Source: an uncultured Pseudomonadales bacterium | GTDB taxonomy: Bacteria > Pseudomonadota > Gammaproteobacteria > Pseudomonadales > Porticoccaceae | Reading direction: 5' to 3' | Length of the DNA stretch: 64,000 bases | Assembly (NCBI GenBank): GCA_943788445.1 | Contig: CALSQH010000009.1 | Location: 1 to 64,000, forward strand | Shown here: piece after piece, positions 53,613-63,251 of the stretch | Numbering within the stretch: the first letter of the stretch is position 1 | How the letters are laid out: each line of letters opens with the position of its first letter | Made by a program: the position numbers and the translations under genes | The notes under the pieces: generated by a model | Databases searched by the model: none | The model's input: the letters and a program-made list of their open reading frames with translations, nothing else | What the model was told of the DNA's origin: nothing

Positions 53613-55436
53613 TCAAACTGTCGAGATTAAGAAATTCGGCGTAAATGAAAACATCACTTTGGTTCCACCTTCTTCTCTGGCTTTAATACTGACCTGTCCA
53701 TTCAGATGGCGGCTGCGCTCGCTGATTATCGCCAACCCATAGTGGTTATTGCGCTCGGCATTTTGTGGTATGCCTATACCGTCATCTTCGACTGATAACT
53801 CAATCGATTGATCTTCTTTCTGGCGCAAAATAATATCCAGTTTTCTGCCTTTTGAGTGATTGACGGCATTTTGCGAGGCTTCGCGAATAATCTGTAATAG
53901 ATGAATTTCTTCGGTGGGGCTAAGGGGTAAATTATTCAATTGGTAATGCAAATTTACCTCTAGGTCTGTGCGTTCGTTAAGCTGGGCGATAACCAGTTTG
54001 AGGGCGTTGTGTAATCCCCCTGTGTCGATTTTCAAACGGAATGTGGTCAACAACTCACGAAGTTGGCGATAGGCTGAGGAGAGACCTTCGCGGAGTTCAT
54101 CAACGATTGGTTGCTGTGCTTCAGGTTGCTGTTTATCAATCGACTTTTGCAGTCGGGTGACCTGTATCTGCAAATAGGAGAGGGCTTGGGCGAGTGAGTC
54201 GTGCAGTTCGCGGGCGATCACGGTGCGTTCATTGAGCATGGCGAGGCGTCGTTCCTGATCTTCGTGGGCGGTGAGTGATAGGGCGAGGGCGAACTGATCG
54301 GCGACTGAACTGAGTAGTTTTTGCTGCCAGGGTTCGAGGCAGGTTTGCTCTGCATGGTGGCTGTTGATAACCCCGTAGCTGGTGTCATCGTGAAAAATAT
54401 TGAAAGATTCGTTTGGACGATCGTATTTATCCGCCGATGCGCTTCCCTGACAGCTCTCGCAGGAGCGTTCTGAGCAGTCGCTTATCGTGGCATTTTTCTG
54501 GGCTATATGGATATAGGGGCGGTCTCCCTGTTGGGTGAAAAGGCAAAGTTCTAGGCGGGTATTGCCGCCGATAATCGCTGATAGGTCATCCAATAAACCT
54601 TGATAGTCAATCTCGTGCTGATGGCTGTTAAGGATTTTGCGGGCGGTATTAAATAAAAACTCGAGGCCAATATTGTTGTTTTTTAATTCTTGGGTGCGCT
54701 GTCTAACTTGATTGTCCATATCTTTATAGATGCGGTCGATGGAGTTGCTCATATGGTTAACCACAGAGCCGAGCAGTGCCAGTTCATCGTGGCCTTCGAC
54801 GGGCACCTGATACCCGTAGTCTCCTTCACCAATTCGATGGGCGGCCTGTGTCAGCTGTGCCAGTGGACGTTCGAGGCGATTTTTAAGCAGATAGAAAATC
54901 ACACTGCCGGCACTGATGGTGAGGAATAGGGCTATTAGCTGTATGGCGCGCAGGCGGCGTATTTTTGATTCTGCGCTGGCTTGAAAGGCACTGACTAATG
55001 CGTCGGTATGGGCCAATTGTTGATCGATAAGTGGCCCGGGAAATGGATTGGATGTTGGGGCTTGCAGATAGTCGATTAGACTCGGGCGCAGGCGGCTGCG
55101 CCAGTGCTCTTCAGCGCGGCTGAATTGTTGATTTAGCTGATTTTCTTTCGGTGTTTGGCGCTGGGTTGTGAAGAGTGGGTGCTGCCAGGTGTTGTCTAGC
55201 TGTTGAATATAGTTGTTCGCGGCACTGCTGTCTCCGCGCTGGGCCGCTAGGCCTATTCTATAGCTCTGCATGCGTATTGAGCCGGATATATTGATCGCCT
55301 GTGCGTCGTGGTCTGACTGATCAGTGGCCCACATTAGGCTGAATATTGTCAGTACGCCGATGGCGATTATCGATACCAGTGAAATGCTGATGGTCGATGC
55401 GACTGATGATGAATATTGCGATTTGCTGTGCTGCAA
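53613..55436 (-). CDS. narX: NarX-like nitrate/nitrite sensor histidine kinase
   Basis: A 607-residue two-component sensor kinase. TM1 is at about 13-36, then the periplasmic P-box (INISGSIRMQSYRI, about 48-61) that binds nitrate/nitrite in NarX/NarQ, TM2 at about 164-184, and HAMP at about 185-237. A central module with C321, C326 and C329 precedes the HisKA_3 phosphorylation site (ARELHDSLAQ, H412) and an HATPase domain with DDGIGIP. It is divergent from narG. Its NarL/NarP-type regulator is not in the window. Confidence 0.92.
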   Translation of the reverse strand: MQHSKSQYSSSVASTISISLVSIIAIGVLTIFSLMWATDQSDHDAQAINISGSIRMQSYRIGLAAQRGDSSAANNYIQQLDNTWQHPLFTTQRQTPKENQLNQQFSRAEEHWRSRLRPSLIDYLQAPTSNPFPGPLIDQQLAHTDALVSAFQASAESKIRRLRAIQLIALFLTISAGSVIFYLLKNRLERPLAQLTQAAHRIGEGDYGYQVPVEGHDELALLGSVVNHMSNSIDRIYKDMDNQVRQRTQELKNNNIGLEFLFNTARKILNSHQHEIDYQGLLDDLSAIIGGNTRLELCLFTQQGDRPYIHIAQKNATISDCSERSCESCQGSASADKYDRPNESFNIFHDDTSYGVINSHHAEQTCLEPWQQKLLSSVADQFALALSLTAHEDQERRLAMLNERTVIARELHDSLAQALSYLQIQVTRLQKSIDKQQPEAQQPIVDELREGLSSAYRQLRELLTTFRLKIDTGGLHNALKLVIAQLNERTDLEVNLHYQLNNLPLSPTEEIHLLQIIREASQNAVNHSKGRKLDIILRQKEDQSIELSVEDDGIGIPQNAERNNHYGLAIISERSRHLNGQVSIKAREEGGTKVMFSFTPNFLISTV

Positions 55437-55590
55437 AAGTAACTACCTCCAATAACCAAGTTTTAGGTTTGGTTTGACCAATAATCTGGGCCTTTTAAAA
55501 AAGCATAGTGATAACAGTTAGTTAGGTTTTAATCTTCTACCTACAAAGTGATAGATCGGGTATTAGACGCTATATGGCGGTTCCCTTGAG

Positions 55591-55632
55591 TTGATTTCTA
55601 TCAAATGAATTCTAAAGTTATAGGCTTATATT
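55591..55632 (+). promoter_or_regulatory. FNR-type site and -10 element of the nar promoter
   Basis: TTGAT-TTCT-ATCAA (55591-55604) is a perfect FNR/Anr consensus palindrome. Its centre (55597.5) is 41.5 bp from a predicted start near 55639, for which TATATT at 55627-55632 would be the -10 box. That is the class II activator geometry. No convincing NarL heptamer (TACYYMT) pair was found in the same gap. Confidence 0.8.
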
Positions 55633-55677
55633 TCCCCGAATGCATTTATTTGCCGCAGGCGAGGGAGAAGATAAGGG

Positions 55678-58600
55678 ATGAGTCAGTTTTTAGATAAGTT
55701 GCGATTTTTTAAGCTTGAGAAAGAGGATTTTTCAGGGGATCACGGTGTGACCACCAATGAGAACCGCGAGTGGGAAAGGGCCTATAGAGGTCGCTGGCAG
55801 CACGATAAAGTCGTGCGCTCCACCCATGGTGTTAACTGCACGGGTTCCTGCAGTTGGAAAATCTATGTCAAAGACGGTTTGGTGACTTGGGAGACCCAGC
55901 AGACGGATTATCCGCGCACGCGGCCAGACATGCCCAATCACGAACCCCGCGGCTGTCCTCGCGGTGCTAGTTACTCCTGGTATATTTACAGTGCCAACCG
56001 GCTTAAATACCCCAAGGTGCGCAAGGCGTTGTTAGAACTGTGGCGTGAGGCGCGTGCTGTGCACACTGATCCGGTGTTGGCTTGGGCGTCTATTGTCAGC
56101 GATCCGGTCAAGGCTAAGAGTTACAAATCACGCCGCGGTTTGGGGGGCTTAATCCGCTCGGATTGGAATGAGGTGAATGAGATTATCGCCGCGTCTAATA
56201 TCTATACGGCAAAGACCTTTGGCCCTGATCGGGTGTCTGGTTTCTCGCCAATTCCTGCAATGTCGATGGTGTCCTATGCCGCAGGGTCTCGTTACCTGTC
56301 GCTGATTGGCGGCAACTGCCTGAGCTTTTATGATTGGTACTGTGATCTGCCGCCGGCCTCACCACAGGTTTGGGGTGAGCAGACCGATGTGCCTGAGTCT
56401 GCTGATTGGTATAACTCGGGTTACATTATGGCTTGGGGTTCGAATGTCCCTCAGACCCGTACGCCGGATGCGCATTTCTTTACCGAGGTTCGCTATAAGG
56501 GCACTAAGACGGTTTCAGTAACGCCGGACTATTCGGAAGTGGCCAAGCTCACTGATGAGTGGATGGCACCCAAGCAGGGGACTGATTCGGCACTGGCGAT
56601 GGCTATGGGTCATGTGATCCTAAAGCAATTCCATGTCGATAAACCCAGCGCTTATTTTACTGACTATGTACGTCGCACGACCGATTTCCCCTATCTGGTG
56701 CGGCTGGATAAATGTGACAACGGCTTGCAGCAGGGCAGCTTTTTGCGCGCCTCTGATCTGATTGATAACCACGGGCAGGAAAATAATCCAGAGTGGAAAA
56801 CCATTGCTCTGGTGAGGGTTGATGGAAAGTCTGAGCTTATATCGCCGACGGGTTCAATTGGTTATCGCTGGGGCGAGAAGGGCAAATGGAATACTGAACA
56901 GCGCGATGGAATAACCGGTGCCGAGGTAGAGTTAGAACTGAGCTTGAAGCATTGTGCAGATGAAATTGTCGATGTGGCGTTCCCCTATTTTGGTGCTCAA
57001 GAGCATGAACATGGCTACTTTGATCATACCGATCACAGCGAGATTCAGCAGCGCAAGGTGCCGGCCAAACAGATTACGCTGGCGGATGGTTCAACCGCGC
57101 TGGTGGCGACGGTGTTTGATTTAACGCTGGCTAACTACGGTGTCGATAACGGTTTGGGCTGTGCTAACAGTGCTAAAAGTTTTGATGATGATATGCCCTA
57201 TACACCGGCCTGGCAGGAGAAAATTACCGGTGTGCCCCGTGCTCAGGTAATCAAAATTGCCCATGAGTTTGCCGATAATGCGGATAAAACCCGTGGTCGC
57301 AGCATGATTATTATCGGTGCGGCGATGAACCATTGGTACAACATGGATATGAACTATCGCGGTGTGATTAATATGCTGATGATGTGTGGCTGTGTTGGCC
57401 AGTCTGGTGGTGGTTGGGCACATTATGTGGGGCAGGAAAAACTGCGTCCGCAATGTGGTTGGTTGCCGCTGGCCTTTGGTTTGGATTGGCAGCGTCCACC
57501 GCGTCAGATGAATGGGACGTCGTTTTTCTACAACCATTCAGATCAGTGGCGCTATGAAAAACTTGAGATGACCGAAGTGGTTTCACCGCTGGCGGATAAG
57601 TCTAAGTGGGGGGCGTCGATTCTCGATTACAACACGCGCGCTGAGAGAATGGGCTGGTTGCCATCGGCGCCGCAGTTAAATACTAATCCGTTGGATCTGG
57701 TCAAAGCGGCTGAGGCGGCGGGTGTTGATCCGAAGGAATACGCGGTTTCGCAACTCAAGAGTGGCGAGCTAAAGTTTGCCTGTGAAGATCCCGATGACCC
57801 TAAAAACTTCCCACGCAATATGTTTATCTGGCGCTCTAACTTGCTCGGCTCTTCGGGTAAGGGCCACGAGTATATGCTGCGCCATCTGCTGGGTACCAAG
57901 CACGGTTTAATGAATAAGGACCTCGGCGAGAGCGGCGATACAAAACCCGAAGATGTGGTTTGGCATGACGAGGCACCTGAGGGCAAGATCGATTTGCTGG
58001 TGACCTTGGATTTCCGTATGTCTACCACCTGTCTGTATTCGGATATTGTGTTGCCGACGGCGACTTGGTACGAGAAAGACGATATGAATACCTCGGATAT
58101 GCATCCGTTTATTCACCCGCTGTCCAAGGCCATAGATCCGGTTTGGGAGTCACGCTCTGACTGGGATATCTTTAAAGGTATCGCCAAGCGTTTCAGCGAA
58201 TTAACGGTCGGTCATCTGGGTGTCGAAAAGGATTTGGTGACGGTACCACTGCAGCACGATACCCCCGCTGAATTGGCTCAGCCGGATGGCGTTAAAGCCT
58301 GGTGGAAGGGCGAGTGCGATCTGATTCTGGGTAAAACTGCACCGAATATGGTAGTGGTTGAGCGGGATTATCCAAATACTTATAAGCGCTTTACCTCGCT
58401 GGGGCCGATGCTTGAAAAACTCGGTAATGGCGGTAAGGGGATTAACTGGAATACCGATGAGGAAGTGGCATTTCTCGGTGAGTTAAATCATCGCCATCGC
58501 GGTGAGGGTATTAATAAGGGACGGCCAAAAATTGAAAGCGCTATTGATGCGGCTGAGGTGATTCTCAGTTTGGCACCGGAGACCAATGGTCAGGTGGCGG

Positions 58601-59484
58601 TCAAAGCTTGGCAGGCGTTAAGTGCTATTACCGGTCGCGAACACAGCCATTTGGCGCTGCCGAAGCAGGACGAGAAAATCCGCTTTCGGGATATTCAGGC
58701 GCAGCCGCGCAAGATTATCAGCTCGCCGACTTGGTCTGGTTTGGAGGATGAACATGTCTCTTACAACGCCGGTTATACCAATGTCCACGAGATGATTCCC
58801 TGGCGTACGGTGACCGGTCGCCAGCAGTTCTATCAGGATCATGAGTGGATGCGCGATTTTGGTGAAACCCAATGTCTGTATAAGCCGCCGATCAATCTTA
58901 AAACCATTCAACCCCTGTTGGGTAAGAAGCCCAACGGTAATCCCGAGTTGGTGCTGAATTGGATTACGCCGCACCAGAAATGGGGTATTCACTCTACCTA
59001 CTCAGACAATCTGTTAATGCTCACGCTGTCGCGAGGCGGACCAATTATCTGGCTCAGCGAGGTGGATGCGGCCAAGGCCGGTATTGTCGATAACGATTGG
59101 ATTGAGGCCTTCAATGTCAACGGTGCGGTGGCTGCCAGAGCGGTGGTTTCCCAGCGTGTGCCTGAGGGCATGAGCATGATGTATCACGCTCAGGAGCGGG
59201 TGGTGAATGTGCCTGGCGCTGAGACCACGAAGACCCGCGGCGGTATTCACAATTCGGTGACCCGGGCGGTGATGAAGCCGACCCATATGATTGGTGGCTA
59301 TGCTCAACAGTCTTACGGGTTTAACTATTACGGCACGGTGGGCTGTAACCGCGATGAGTTTGTGATTTTACGCAAGATGAATAATGTCGATTGGCTAGAT
59401 GAGGAAGCACCTGATAATCAGCAGGCCAATCCATCAACGGGCAATCCGTCAAAGGCCATAGCCACGGAAGGAGCAGCACAATGA
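55678..59484 (+). CDS. narG: Respiratory nitrate reductase alpha subunit
   Basis: The 1268-residue catalytic subunit reducing nitrate to nitrite at a Mo-bisMGD centre on the cytoplasmic face. The FS0 cluster ligands H50, C54, C58 and C93 (HGVNCTGSC, RGCPRG) and the Mo-ligating Asp (D223 in FYDWYCDLPP) match the E. coli enzyme one residue shifted. Length is normal. It overlaps narH by 4 bp and begins after GGGAGAAG. First gene of narGHJI. Confidence 0.98.
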   Translation: MSQFLDKLRFFKLEKEDFSGDHGVTTNENREWERAYRGRWQHDKVVRSTHGVNCTGSCSWKIYVKDGLVTWETQQTDYPRTRPDMPNHEPRGCPRGASYSWYIYSANRLKYPKVRKALLELWREARAVHTDPVLAWASIVSDPVKAKSYKSRRGLGGLIRSDWNEVNEIIAASNIYTAKTFGPDRVSGFSPIPAMSMVSYAAGSRYLSLIGGNCLSFYDWYCDLPPASPQVWGEQTDVPESADWYNSGYIMAWGSNVPQTRTPDAHFFTEVRYKGTKTVSVTPDYSEVAKLTDEWMAPKQGTDSALAMAMGHVILKQFHVDKPSAYFTDYVRRTTDFPYLVRLDKCDNGLQQGSFLRASDLIDNHGQENNPEWKTIALVRVDGKSELISPTGSIGYRWGEKGKWNTEQRDGITGAEVELELSLKHCADEIVDVAFPYFGAQEHEHGYFDHTDHSEIQQRKVPAKQITLADGSTALVATVFDLTLANYGVDNGLGCANSAKSFDDDMPYTPAWQEKITGVPRAQVIKIAHEFADNADKTRGRSMIIIGAAMNHWYNMDMNYRGVINMLMMCGCVGQSGGGWAHYVGQEKLRPQCGWLPLAFGLDWQRPPRQMNGTSFFYNHSDQWRYEKLEMTEVVSPLADKSKWGASILDYNTRAERMGWLPSAPQLNTNPLDLVKAAEAAGVDPKEYAVSQLKSGELKFACEDPDDPKNFPRNMFIWRSNLLGSSGKGHEYMLRHLLGTKHGLMNKDLGESGDTKPEDVVWHDEAPEGKIDLLVTLDFRMSTTCLYSDIVLPTATWYEKDDMNTSDMHPFIHPLSKAIDPVWESRSDWDIFKGIAKRFSELTVGHLGVEKDLVTVPLQHDTPAELAQPDGVKAWWKGECDLILGKTAPNMVVVERDYPNTYKRFTSLGPMLEKLGNGGKGINWNTDEEVAFLGELNHRHRGEGINKGRPKIESAIDAAEVILSLAPETNGQVAVKAWQALSAITGREHSHLALPKQDEKIRFRDIQAQPRKIISSPTWSGLEDEHVSYNAGYTNVHEMIPWRTVTGRQQFYQDHEWMRDFGETQCLYKPPINLKTIQPLLGKKPNGNPELVLNWITPHQKWGIHSTYSDNLLMLTLSRGGPIIWLSEVDAAKAGIVDNDWIEAFNVNGAVAARAVVSQRVPEGMSMMYHAQERVVNVPGAETTKTRGGIHNSVTRAVMKPTHMIGGYAQQSYGFNYYGTVGCNRDEFVILRKMNNVDWLDEEAPDNQQANPSTGNPSKAIATEGAAQ

Positions 59485-61016
59485 AAGTACGCGCACAGAT
59501 AGGTATGGTTTTAAACCTCGATAAATGCATCGGCTGTCACACCTGCTCGATTACCTGTAAAAATGTTTGGACCAGTCGCGACGGTGTCGAGTACGCCTGG
59601 TTTAACAATGTCGAGACCAAACCCGGTGTTGGCTTTCCCAACGAGTGGGAGAATCAGGATAAGTGGAAGGGGGGCTGGGCGCTTAAAAATGGCAAGTTGC
59701 AACCGCGTCAGGGTGGCAAGTTAAAGATACTCGGTAATATTTTTGGCAACCCGGATTTGCCGCAAATTGATGACTATTACGAGCCTTTCGATTTTAATTA
59801 CGAGCATCTGCACAATGCCGCAGACAGCAAGCATCAGCCGGTGGCTCGGCCTCATTCGCTGATTACTGGCAAGCGCATGGAGAAGATTAACAGCGGTCCT
59901 AACTGGGAGGAGATTCTCGGTACCGAGTTTGAAAAGCGCAAGGCGGATGTGAACTTTGATGAGGTGGCACAAAAAGAGATTTACGGTGAATTTGAGCAGA
60001 CCTTTATGATGTATCTGCCGCGTCTCTGTGAACACTGTGTCAATCCCAGCTGTGTGGCTAGCTGTCCCTCTGGTGCGATCTATAAGCGCGAAGAGGACGG
60101 CATTGTGCTGATTGATCAGGACAAGTGTCGCGGCTGGCGTATGTGTGTTTCTGGCTGCCCCTACAAGAAGATTTACTATAACTGGGAGTCGGGTAAATCA
60201 GAGAAATGCACGTTCTGCTATCCGCGTATTGAAGCCGGTCAGCCGACGGTCTGCTCTGAGACCTGTGTTGGGCGTATTCGCTATCTGGGTGTCTTGCTCT
60301 ACGATGCGGATCGTATCGAAGAGGCTGCCAGTGTCGAAAAAGAGACTGATCTCTATGAAGCGCAGTTGGGTATTTTTCTCGATCCCAATGATCCTGAAGT
60401 TCAGGCCGCAGCGCGGGCTGAGGGAATTCCCGAAACTTGGATAAATGCGGCTCAGGAATCACCGGTTTACAAGATGGCAGTCGACTGGAAAGTGGCACTG
60501 CCTCTGCACCCGGAGTATCGCACTATGCCGATGGTCTGGTATGTGCCACCGCTGTCGCCGATTCAGTCTGCGGCGCAAAAGGGCCATATAGGTGTAGATG
60601 GTGTTATTCCCGATCTGCGCTCTCTGCGCATTCCTATGAAGTACCTCGCCAATCTGTTTACCGCGGGTGATGAAGCGCCGGTGATCACCGCCTTGGAGCG
60701 AATGTTGGCAATGCGTTCTTACAAGCGCTCGGAACAGGTTGACGGTGTTGAAGATCTTGAGGTGCTACAGCGAGTCGGCCTCTCCGTCGATCAGGTTGAA
60801 GAGATGTATCGCTATATGGCGATTGCTAACTACGAAGATCGCTTTGTGATTCCGACTAGCCACAAGGCCTATGCTGAGGATGCCTACAGTATGAAAAGTA
60901 GCTGTGGGTTTAGCTTTGGCAATGGCTGTAGTGACGGCGATAGTGGGGTCAATATGTTTGGCGGCAATAAGCCGACCAATCGCAATATTATTGCTGTCTC
61001 CAAGGAAGAGGACTGA
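59481..61016 (+). CDS. narH: Respiratory nitrate reductase beta subunit
   Basis: A 511-residue Fe-S electron-transfer subunit. C16, C19, C22 and C26 (CIGCHTCSITC) begin the first cluster. The central set includes CEHCVNPSCVASC and CRGWRMCVSGC, where Trp replaces a Cys and gives the [3Fe-4S] cluster as in E. coli NarH. CTFC and CSETC complete four clusters. It passes electrons from NarI heme to NarG. Confidence 0.98.
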   Translation: MKVRAQIGMVLNLDKCIGCHTCSITCKNVWTSRDGVEYAWFNNVETKPGVGFPNEWENQDKWKGGWALKNGKLQPRQGGKLKILGNIFGNPDLPQIDDYYEPFDFNYEHLHNAADSKHQPVARPHSLITGKRMEKINSGPNWEEILGTEFEKRKADVNFDEVAQKEIYGEFEQTFMMYLPRLCEHCVNPSCVASCPSGAIYKREEDGIVLIDQDKCRGWRMCVSGCPYKKIYYNWESGKSEKCTFCYPRIEAGQPTVCSETCVGRIRYLGVLLYDADRIEEAASVEKETDLYEAQLGIFLDPNDPEVQAAARAEGIPETWINAAQESPVYKMAVDWKVALPLHPEYRTMPMVWYVPPLSPIQSAAQKGHIGVDGVIPDLRSLRIPMKYLANLFTAGDEAPVITALERMLAMRSYKRSEQVDGVEDLEVLQRVGLSVDQVEEMYRYMAIANYEDRFVIPTSHKAYAEDAYSMKSSCGFSFGNGCSDGDSGVNMFGGNKPTNRNIIAVSKEED

Positions 61017-61018
61017 TT

Positions 61019-61756
61019 ATGCAGATTCTTAAGGTTATTGCCTGTCTGTTGGACTACCCTGATGAATCTCTGACGGAGTACCGAACGGATATTGAGGCTG
61101 TCGTGAATGGCGCGGCGTTGGTCGGTGAGATTAATTCTGACCTGCGTGACAGGTTGTTGGTGTTTATTGATAACCGTTTGAATCGCGACCTGATGGTTTG
61201 TCAGGCTGAGTATGACGGTCTGTTTGAGCGCGGTCGTTCGCTGGCGCTGTGGCTGTTTGAGCATGTGCACGGTGAGTCGCGAGATCGCGGTCAGGCGATG
61301 GTTGATTTGATCGCTAACTATCGTCAGGCGGGCTTGCAGATCAGTCAGCATGAACTGCCGGATTATCTGCCGTTGTTTCTGGAGTTCCTCTCCACTCAGG
61401 GCCGTGACAATGCAGTGAGCTGGCTGTTGGATATGGAACATATTTTGGCGCTACTGCAATGCCGTTTGGAAAAACGCGAGAGTGACTATGCACTGTTATT
61501 TGAGCTGTTGTTGAGTATTGCCGGTAGTCGCGTGTCGCTGGATGAGGTGCGTGAACGTATTGCCGACGAAAAGCGCGACGACAGCAAGCAGGCTATCGAC
61601 AAAGAGTGGCAGGAAGAGGAGGTGACCTTTGGTGCCGACTCGCTGGAGAAAAGTTGCGATGGCACTCAGCGCAAGCCGAGTGAATCGCAGCGTCAGGATT
61701 TAGATGTTCCACTGCACTGGGTGGATTTTGAAACGGATAAGAGGGTACAGCCATGA
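61019..61756 (+). CDS. narJ: Nitrate reductase assembly chaperone
   Basis: A 245-residue NarJ (TorD-like helical family) needed to insert the molybdenum cofactor into NarG before membrane attachment. The conserved N-terminal LKVIACLLDYPDE and the central ELPDYLPLFLEFLS motif are present. The tail is acidic and variable. It starts 3 bp after narH and overlaps narI by 4 bp. Confidence 0.96.
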   Translation: MQILKVIACLLDYPDESLTEYRTDIEAVVNGAALVGEINSDLRDRLLVFIDNRLNRDLMVCQAEYDGLFERGRSLALWLFEHVHGESRDRGQAMVDLIANYRQAGLQISQHELPDYLPLFLEFLSTQGRDNAVSWLLDMEHILALLQCRLEKRESDYALLFELLLSIAGSRVSLDEVRERIADEKRDDSKQAIDKEWQEEEVTFGADSLEKSCDGTQRKPSESQRQDLDVPLHWVDFETDKRVQP

Positions 61757-62475
61757 GCAATACCATTAACACCTTTGCTAATCAGGCCAGCCAGGTGAGC
61801 GATATGAACCAATTATTATTTGCCGTTGTTCCCTATATAGCGCTGACCATATTTTTTGTCGGCTCGTTGGTTCGCTATGACCGTGATCAGTACACCTGGA
61901 AGGCCGATTCCAGTCAGTTGCTAGAGAGCAAGCAGTTGCGGCGCGGCAGCATTCCTTTTCATATCGGCATACTGGCAATTTTTGCCGGTCATTTTGTTGG
62001 ACTGCTAACACCCACTGAAGTCTGGCATGTGCTGGGTGTGTCGGCGCCAACTAAGCAGCTTATCGCTATGGCTGCTGGTGGGCTGTTTGGGGTTATCTGC
62101 TTTTATGGCATGTGTATTTTGATTGTGCGGCGCTTAACCAATCCGCGGGTTCGCGCGACCAGCTCGGCTATGGATATAGGTATTCTGTTGCTGTTGTTTT
62201 TACAGTTGGTGGTCGGCTTGGCATCAATCTTTGTCTCTGCGGGGCATATGGATGGTGAGGAGATGCTTAAGCTGATGAGCTGGGCGCAGAATATCTTGAT
62301 TTTTAATCCAACCACGGCGGCGGCAAGCATTGCGTCGGTGCACTGGATATACAAGCTGCATATATTGCTCGGTATGGGTATTTTTGTACTCTTTCCGTTC
62401 TCGCGATTGGTGCATATTTGGAGTGTGCCGCTTAAATATTTACGCCGTAACTATCAGGTGGTACGCAGTAAATAG
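61753..62475 (+). CDS. narI: Respiratory nitrate reductase gamma subunit
   Basis: A 240-residue five-helix membrane cytochrome b. It takes electrons from quinol and carries two b hemes; the His ligands are expected in the helices with GILAIFAGHFVG and IYKLHILLGMGIFVLFPFSRLVH. It ends in RNYQVVRSK. Last of the structural nar genes. No narK nitrate transporter follows in the window. Confidence 0.97.
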   Translation: MSNTINTFANQASQVSDMNQLLFAVVPYIALTIFFVGSLVRYDRDQYTWKADSSQLLESKQLRRGSIPFHIGILAIFAGHFVGLLTPTEVWHVLGVSAPTKQLIAMAAGGLFGVICFYGMCILIVRRLTNPRVRATSSAMDIGILLLLFLQLVVGLASIFVSAGHMDGEEMLKLMSWAQNILIFNPTTAAASIASVHWIYKLHILLGMGIFVLFPFSRLVHIWSVPLKYLRRNYQVVRSK

Positions 62476-62534
62476 ATAGCATTGGTGCGGCTGTAAATAA
62501 AAAACCCCTTAAATTAAAACCTATGCTAATCTTT

Positions 62535-62563
62535 ATAGGCAAGCTTATGGTGAGATTGCCTAT
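62535..62563. promoter_or_regulatory. Inverted repeat upstream of the H-NOX gene
   Basis: ATAGGCAA (62535-62542) and TTGCCTAT (62556-62563) are perfect complements 13 bp apart. They could be an operator for a dimeric regulator or a transcript hairpin. No regulator is identified. Confidence 0.45.
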
Positions 62564-62622
62564 TAAAGAATGTAAGCTGATTTGACTGTAAATTCTTGGC
62601 GAATGGCGAATGGCGAGGGGTT

Positions 62623-63171
62623 ATGAAAGGGATGTTATTTACATCGTTTCTGTATCTGGTTGAAGAACAGTACGGACTCGAAATGGTTGATGAGGTGATC
62701 GCCGAGGCGGCACCTGCAAGCGGCGGTATTTACACAACGGTTGGCAATTACGATCACACTGAATTGATCGATATGATTGTTGTCTTGAGTAAAAAGATTA
62801 ATGTTTCGGTGGTGCATTTAACCAAAACCTTTGGCATGTATCTGTTTGCCGAATTGATTGCCGCCTATCCTCAGTGGATCGCTGATCTTAATTCTTCTTT
62901 TGCGCTCTTACATAAGGTCGATGGCTTTATTCATGGCGAAGTCAAAAAACTCTATCCAGATGCCTCCCCGCCAACCTTTAAGTGCACTGACTATACTGAC
63001 AATAGTATGGAGGTTATTTATAAGTCGCCACGCTGTATGGGGGATGTGGCTGAGGGGCTTATTCAGGGCTGTGCAGCGTATTACGGTGAAAAAATTGTCG
63101 TACGTCGGGAAACGCTCGATGATATGACTGGCTCAACAGAGCGCTTTGTACTTACGCTGATTAAAAGCTAA
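62623..63171 (+). CDS. H-NOX heme nitric-oxide/oxygen sensor
   Basis: A 182-residue stand-alone H-NOX (HNOB) domain. The proximal heme His is H104 (GFIHGEVKKLYPDASPPTF) and the porphyrin-propionate YxSxR motif is Y133-S135-R137. C138 is at the position of the Cys conserved in the Shewanella and Vibrio zinc site, but a complete Zn set is not evident. The ATG at 62623 follows GCGAGGGG; an upstream in-frame start adds nine residues and lacks a site. H-NOX proteins usually pair with a kinase or GGDEF protein. The nearest kinase here is NarX, 7 kb upstream. Confidence 0.93.
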   Translation: MKGMLFTSFLYLVEEQYGLEMVDEVIAEAAPASGGIYTTVGNYDHTELIDMIVVLSKKINVSVVHLTKTFGMYLFAELIAAYPQWIADLNSSFALLHKVDGFIHGEVKKLYPDASPPTFKCTDYTDNSMEVIYKSPRCMGDVAEGLIQGCAAYYGEKIVVRRETLDDMTGSTERFVLTLIKS

Positions 63172-63187
63172 TCGATATTCTTAAAAG

Positions 63188-63225
63188 AAAAGCTAGCAAC
63201 ACTGACTGTGCTGCTAGCTTTTTAA
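63188..63225. terminator. Bidirectional terminator between H-NOX and metY
   Basis: AAAAGCTAGCA (63188-63198) and TGCTAGCTTTT (63212-63222) are perfect 11-bp complements with flanking A and T runs, so both convergent genes can end here. Confidence 0.88.
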
Positions 63226-63251
63226 CGACAATAACTTGCTTTCTTTTAACC

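Noticed and set aside
55441..55590. NarL heptamer sites ahead of narG
   Set aside because: Candidates such as TACCTCC and TACCTAC fail the last position of TACYYMT and are not arranged as the usual inverted pair.
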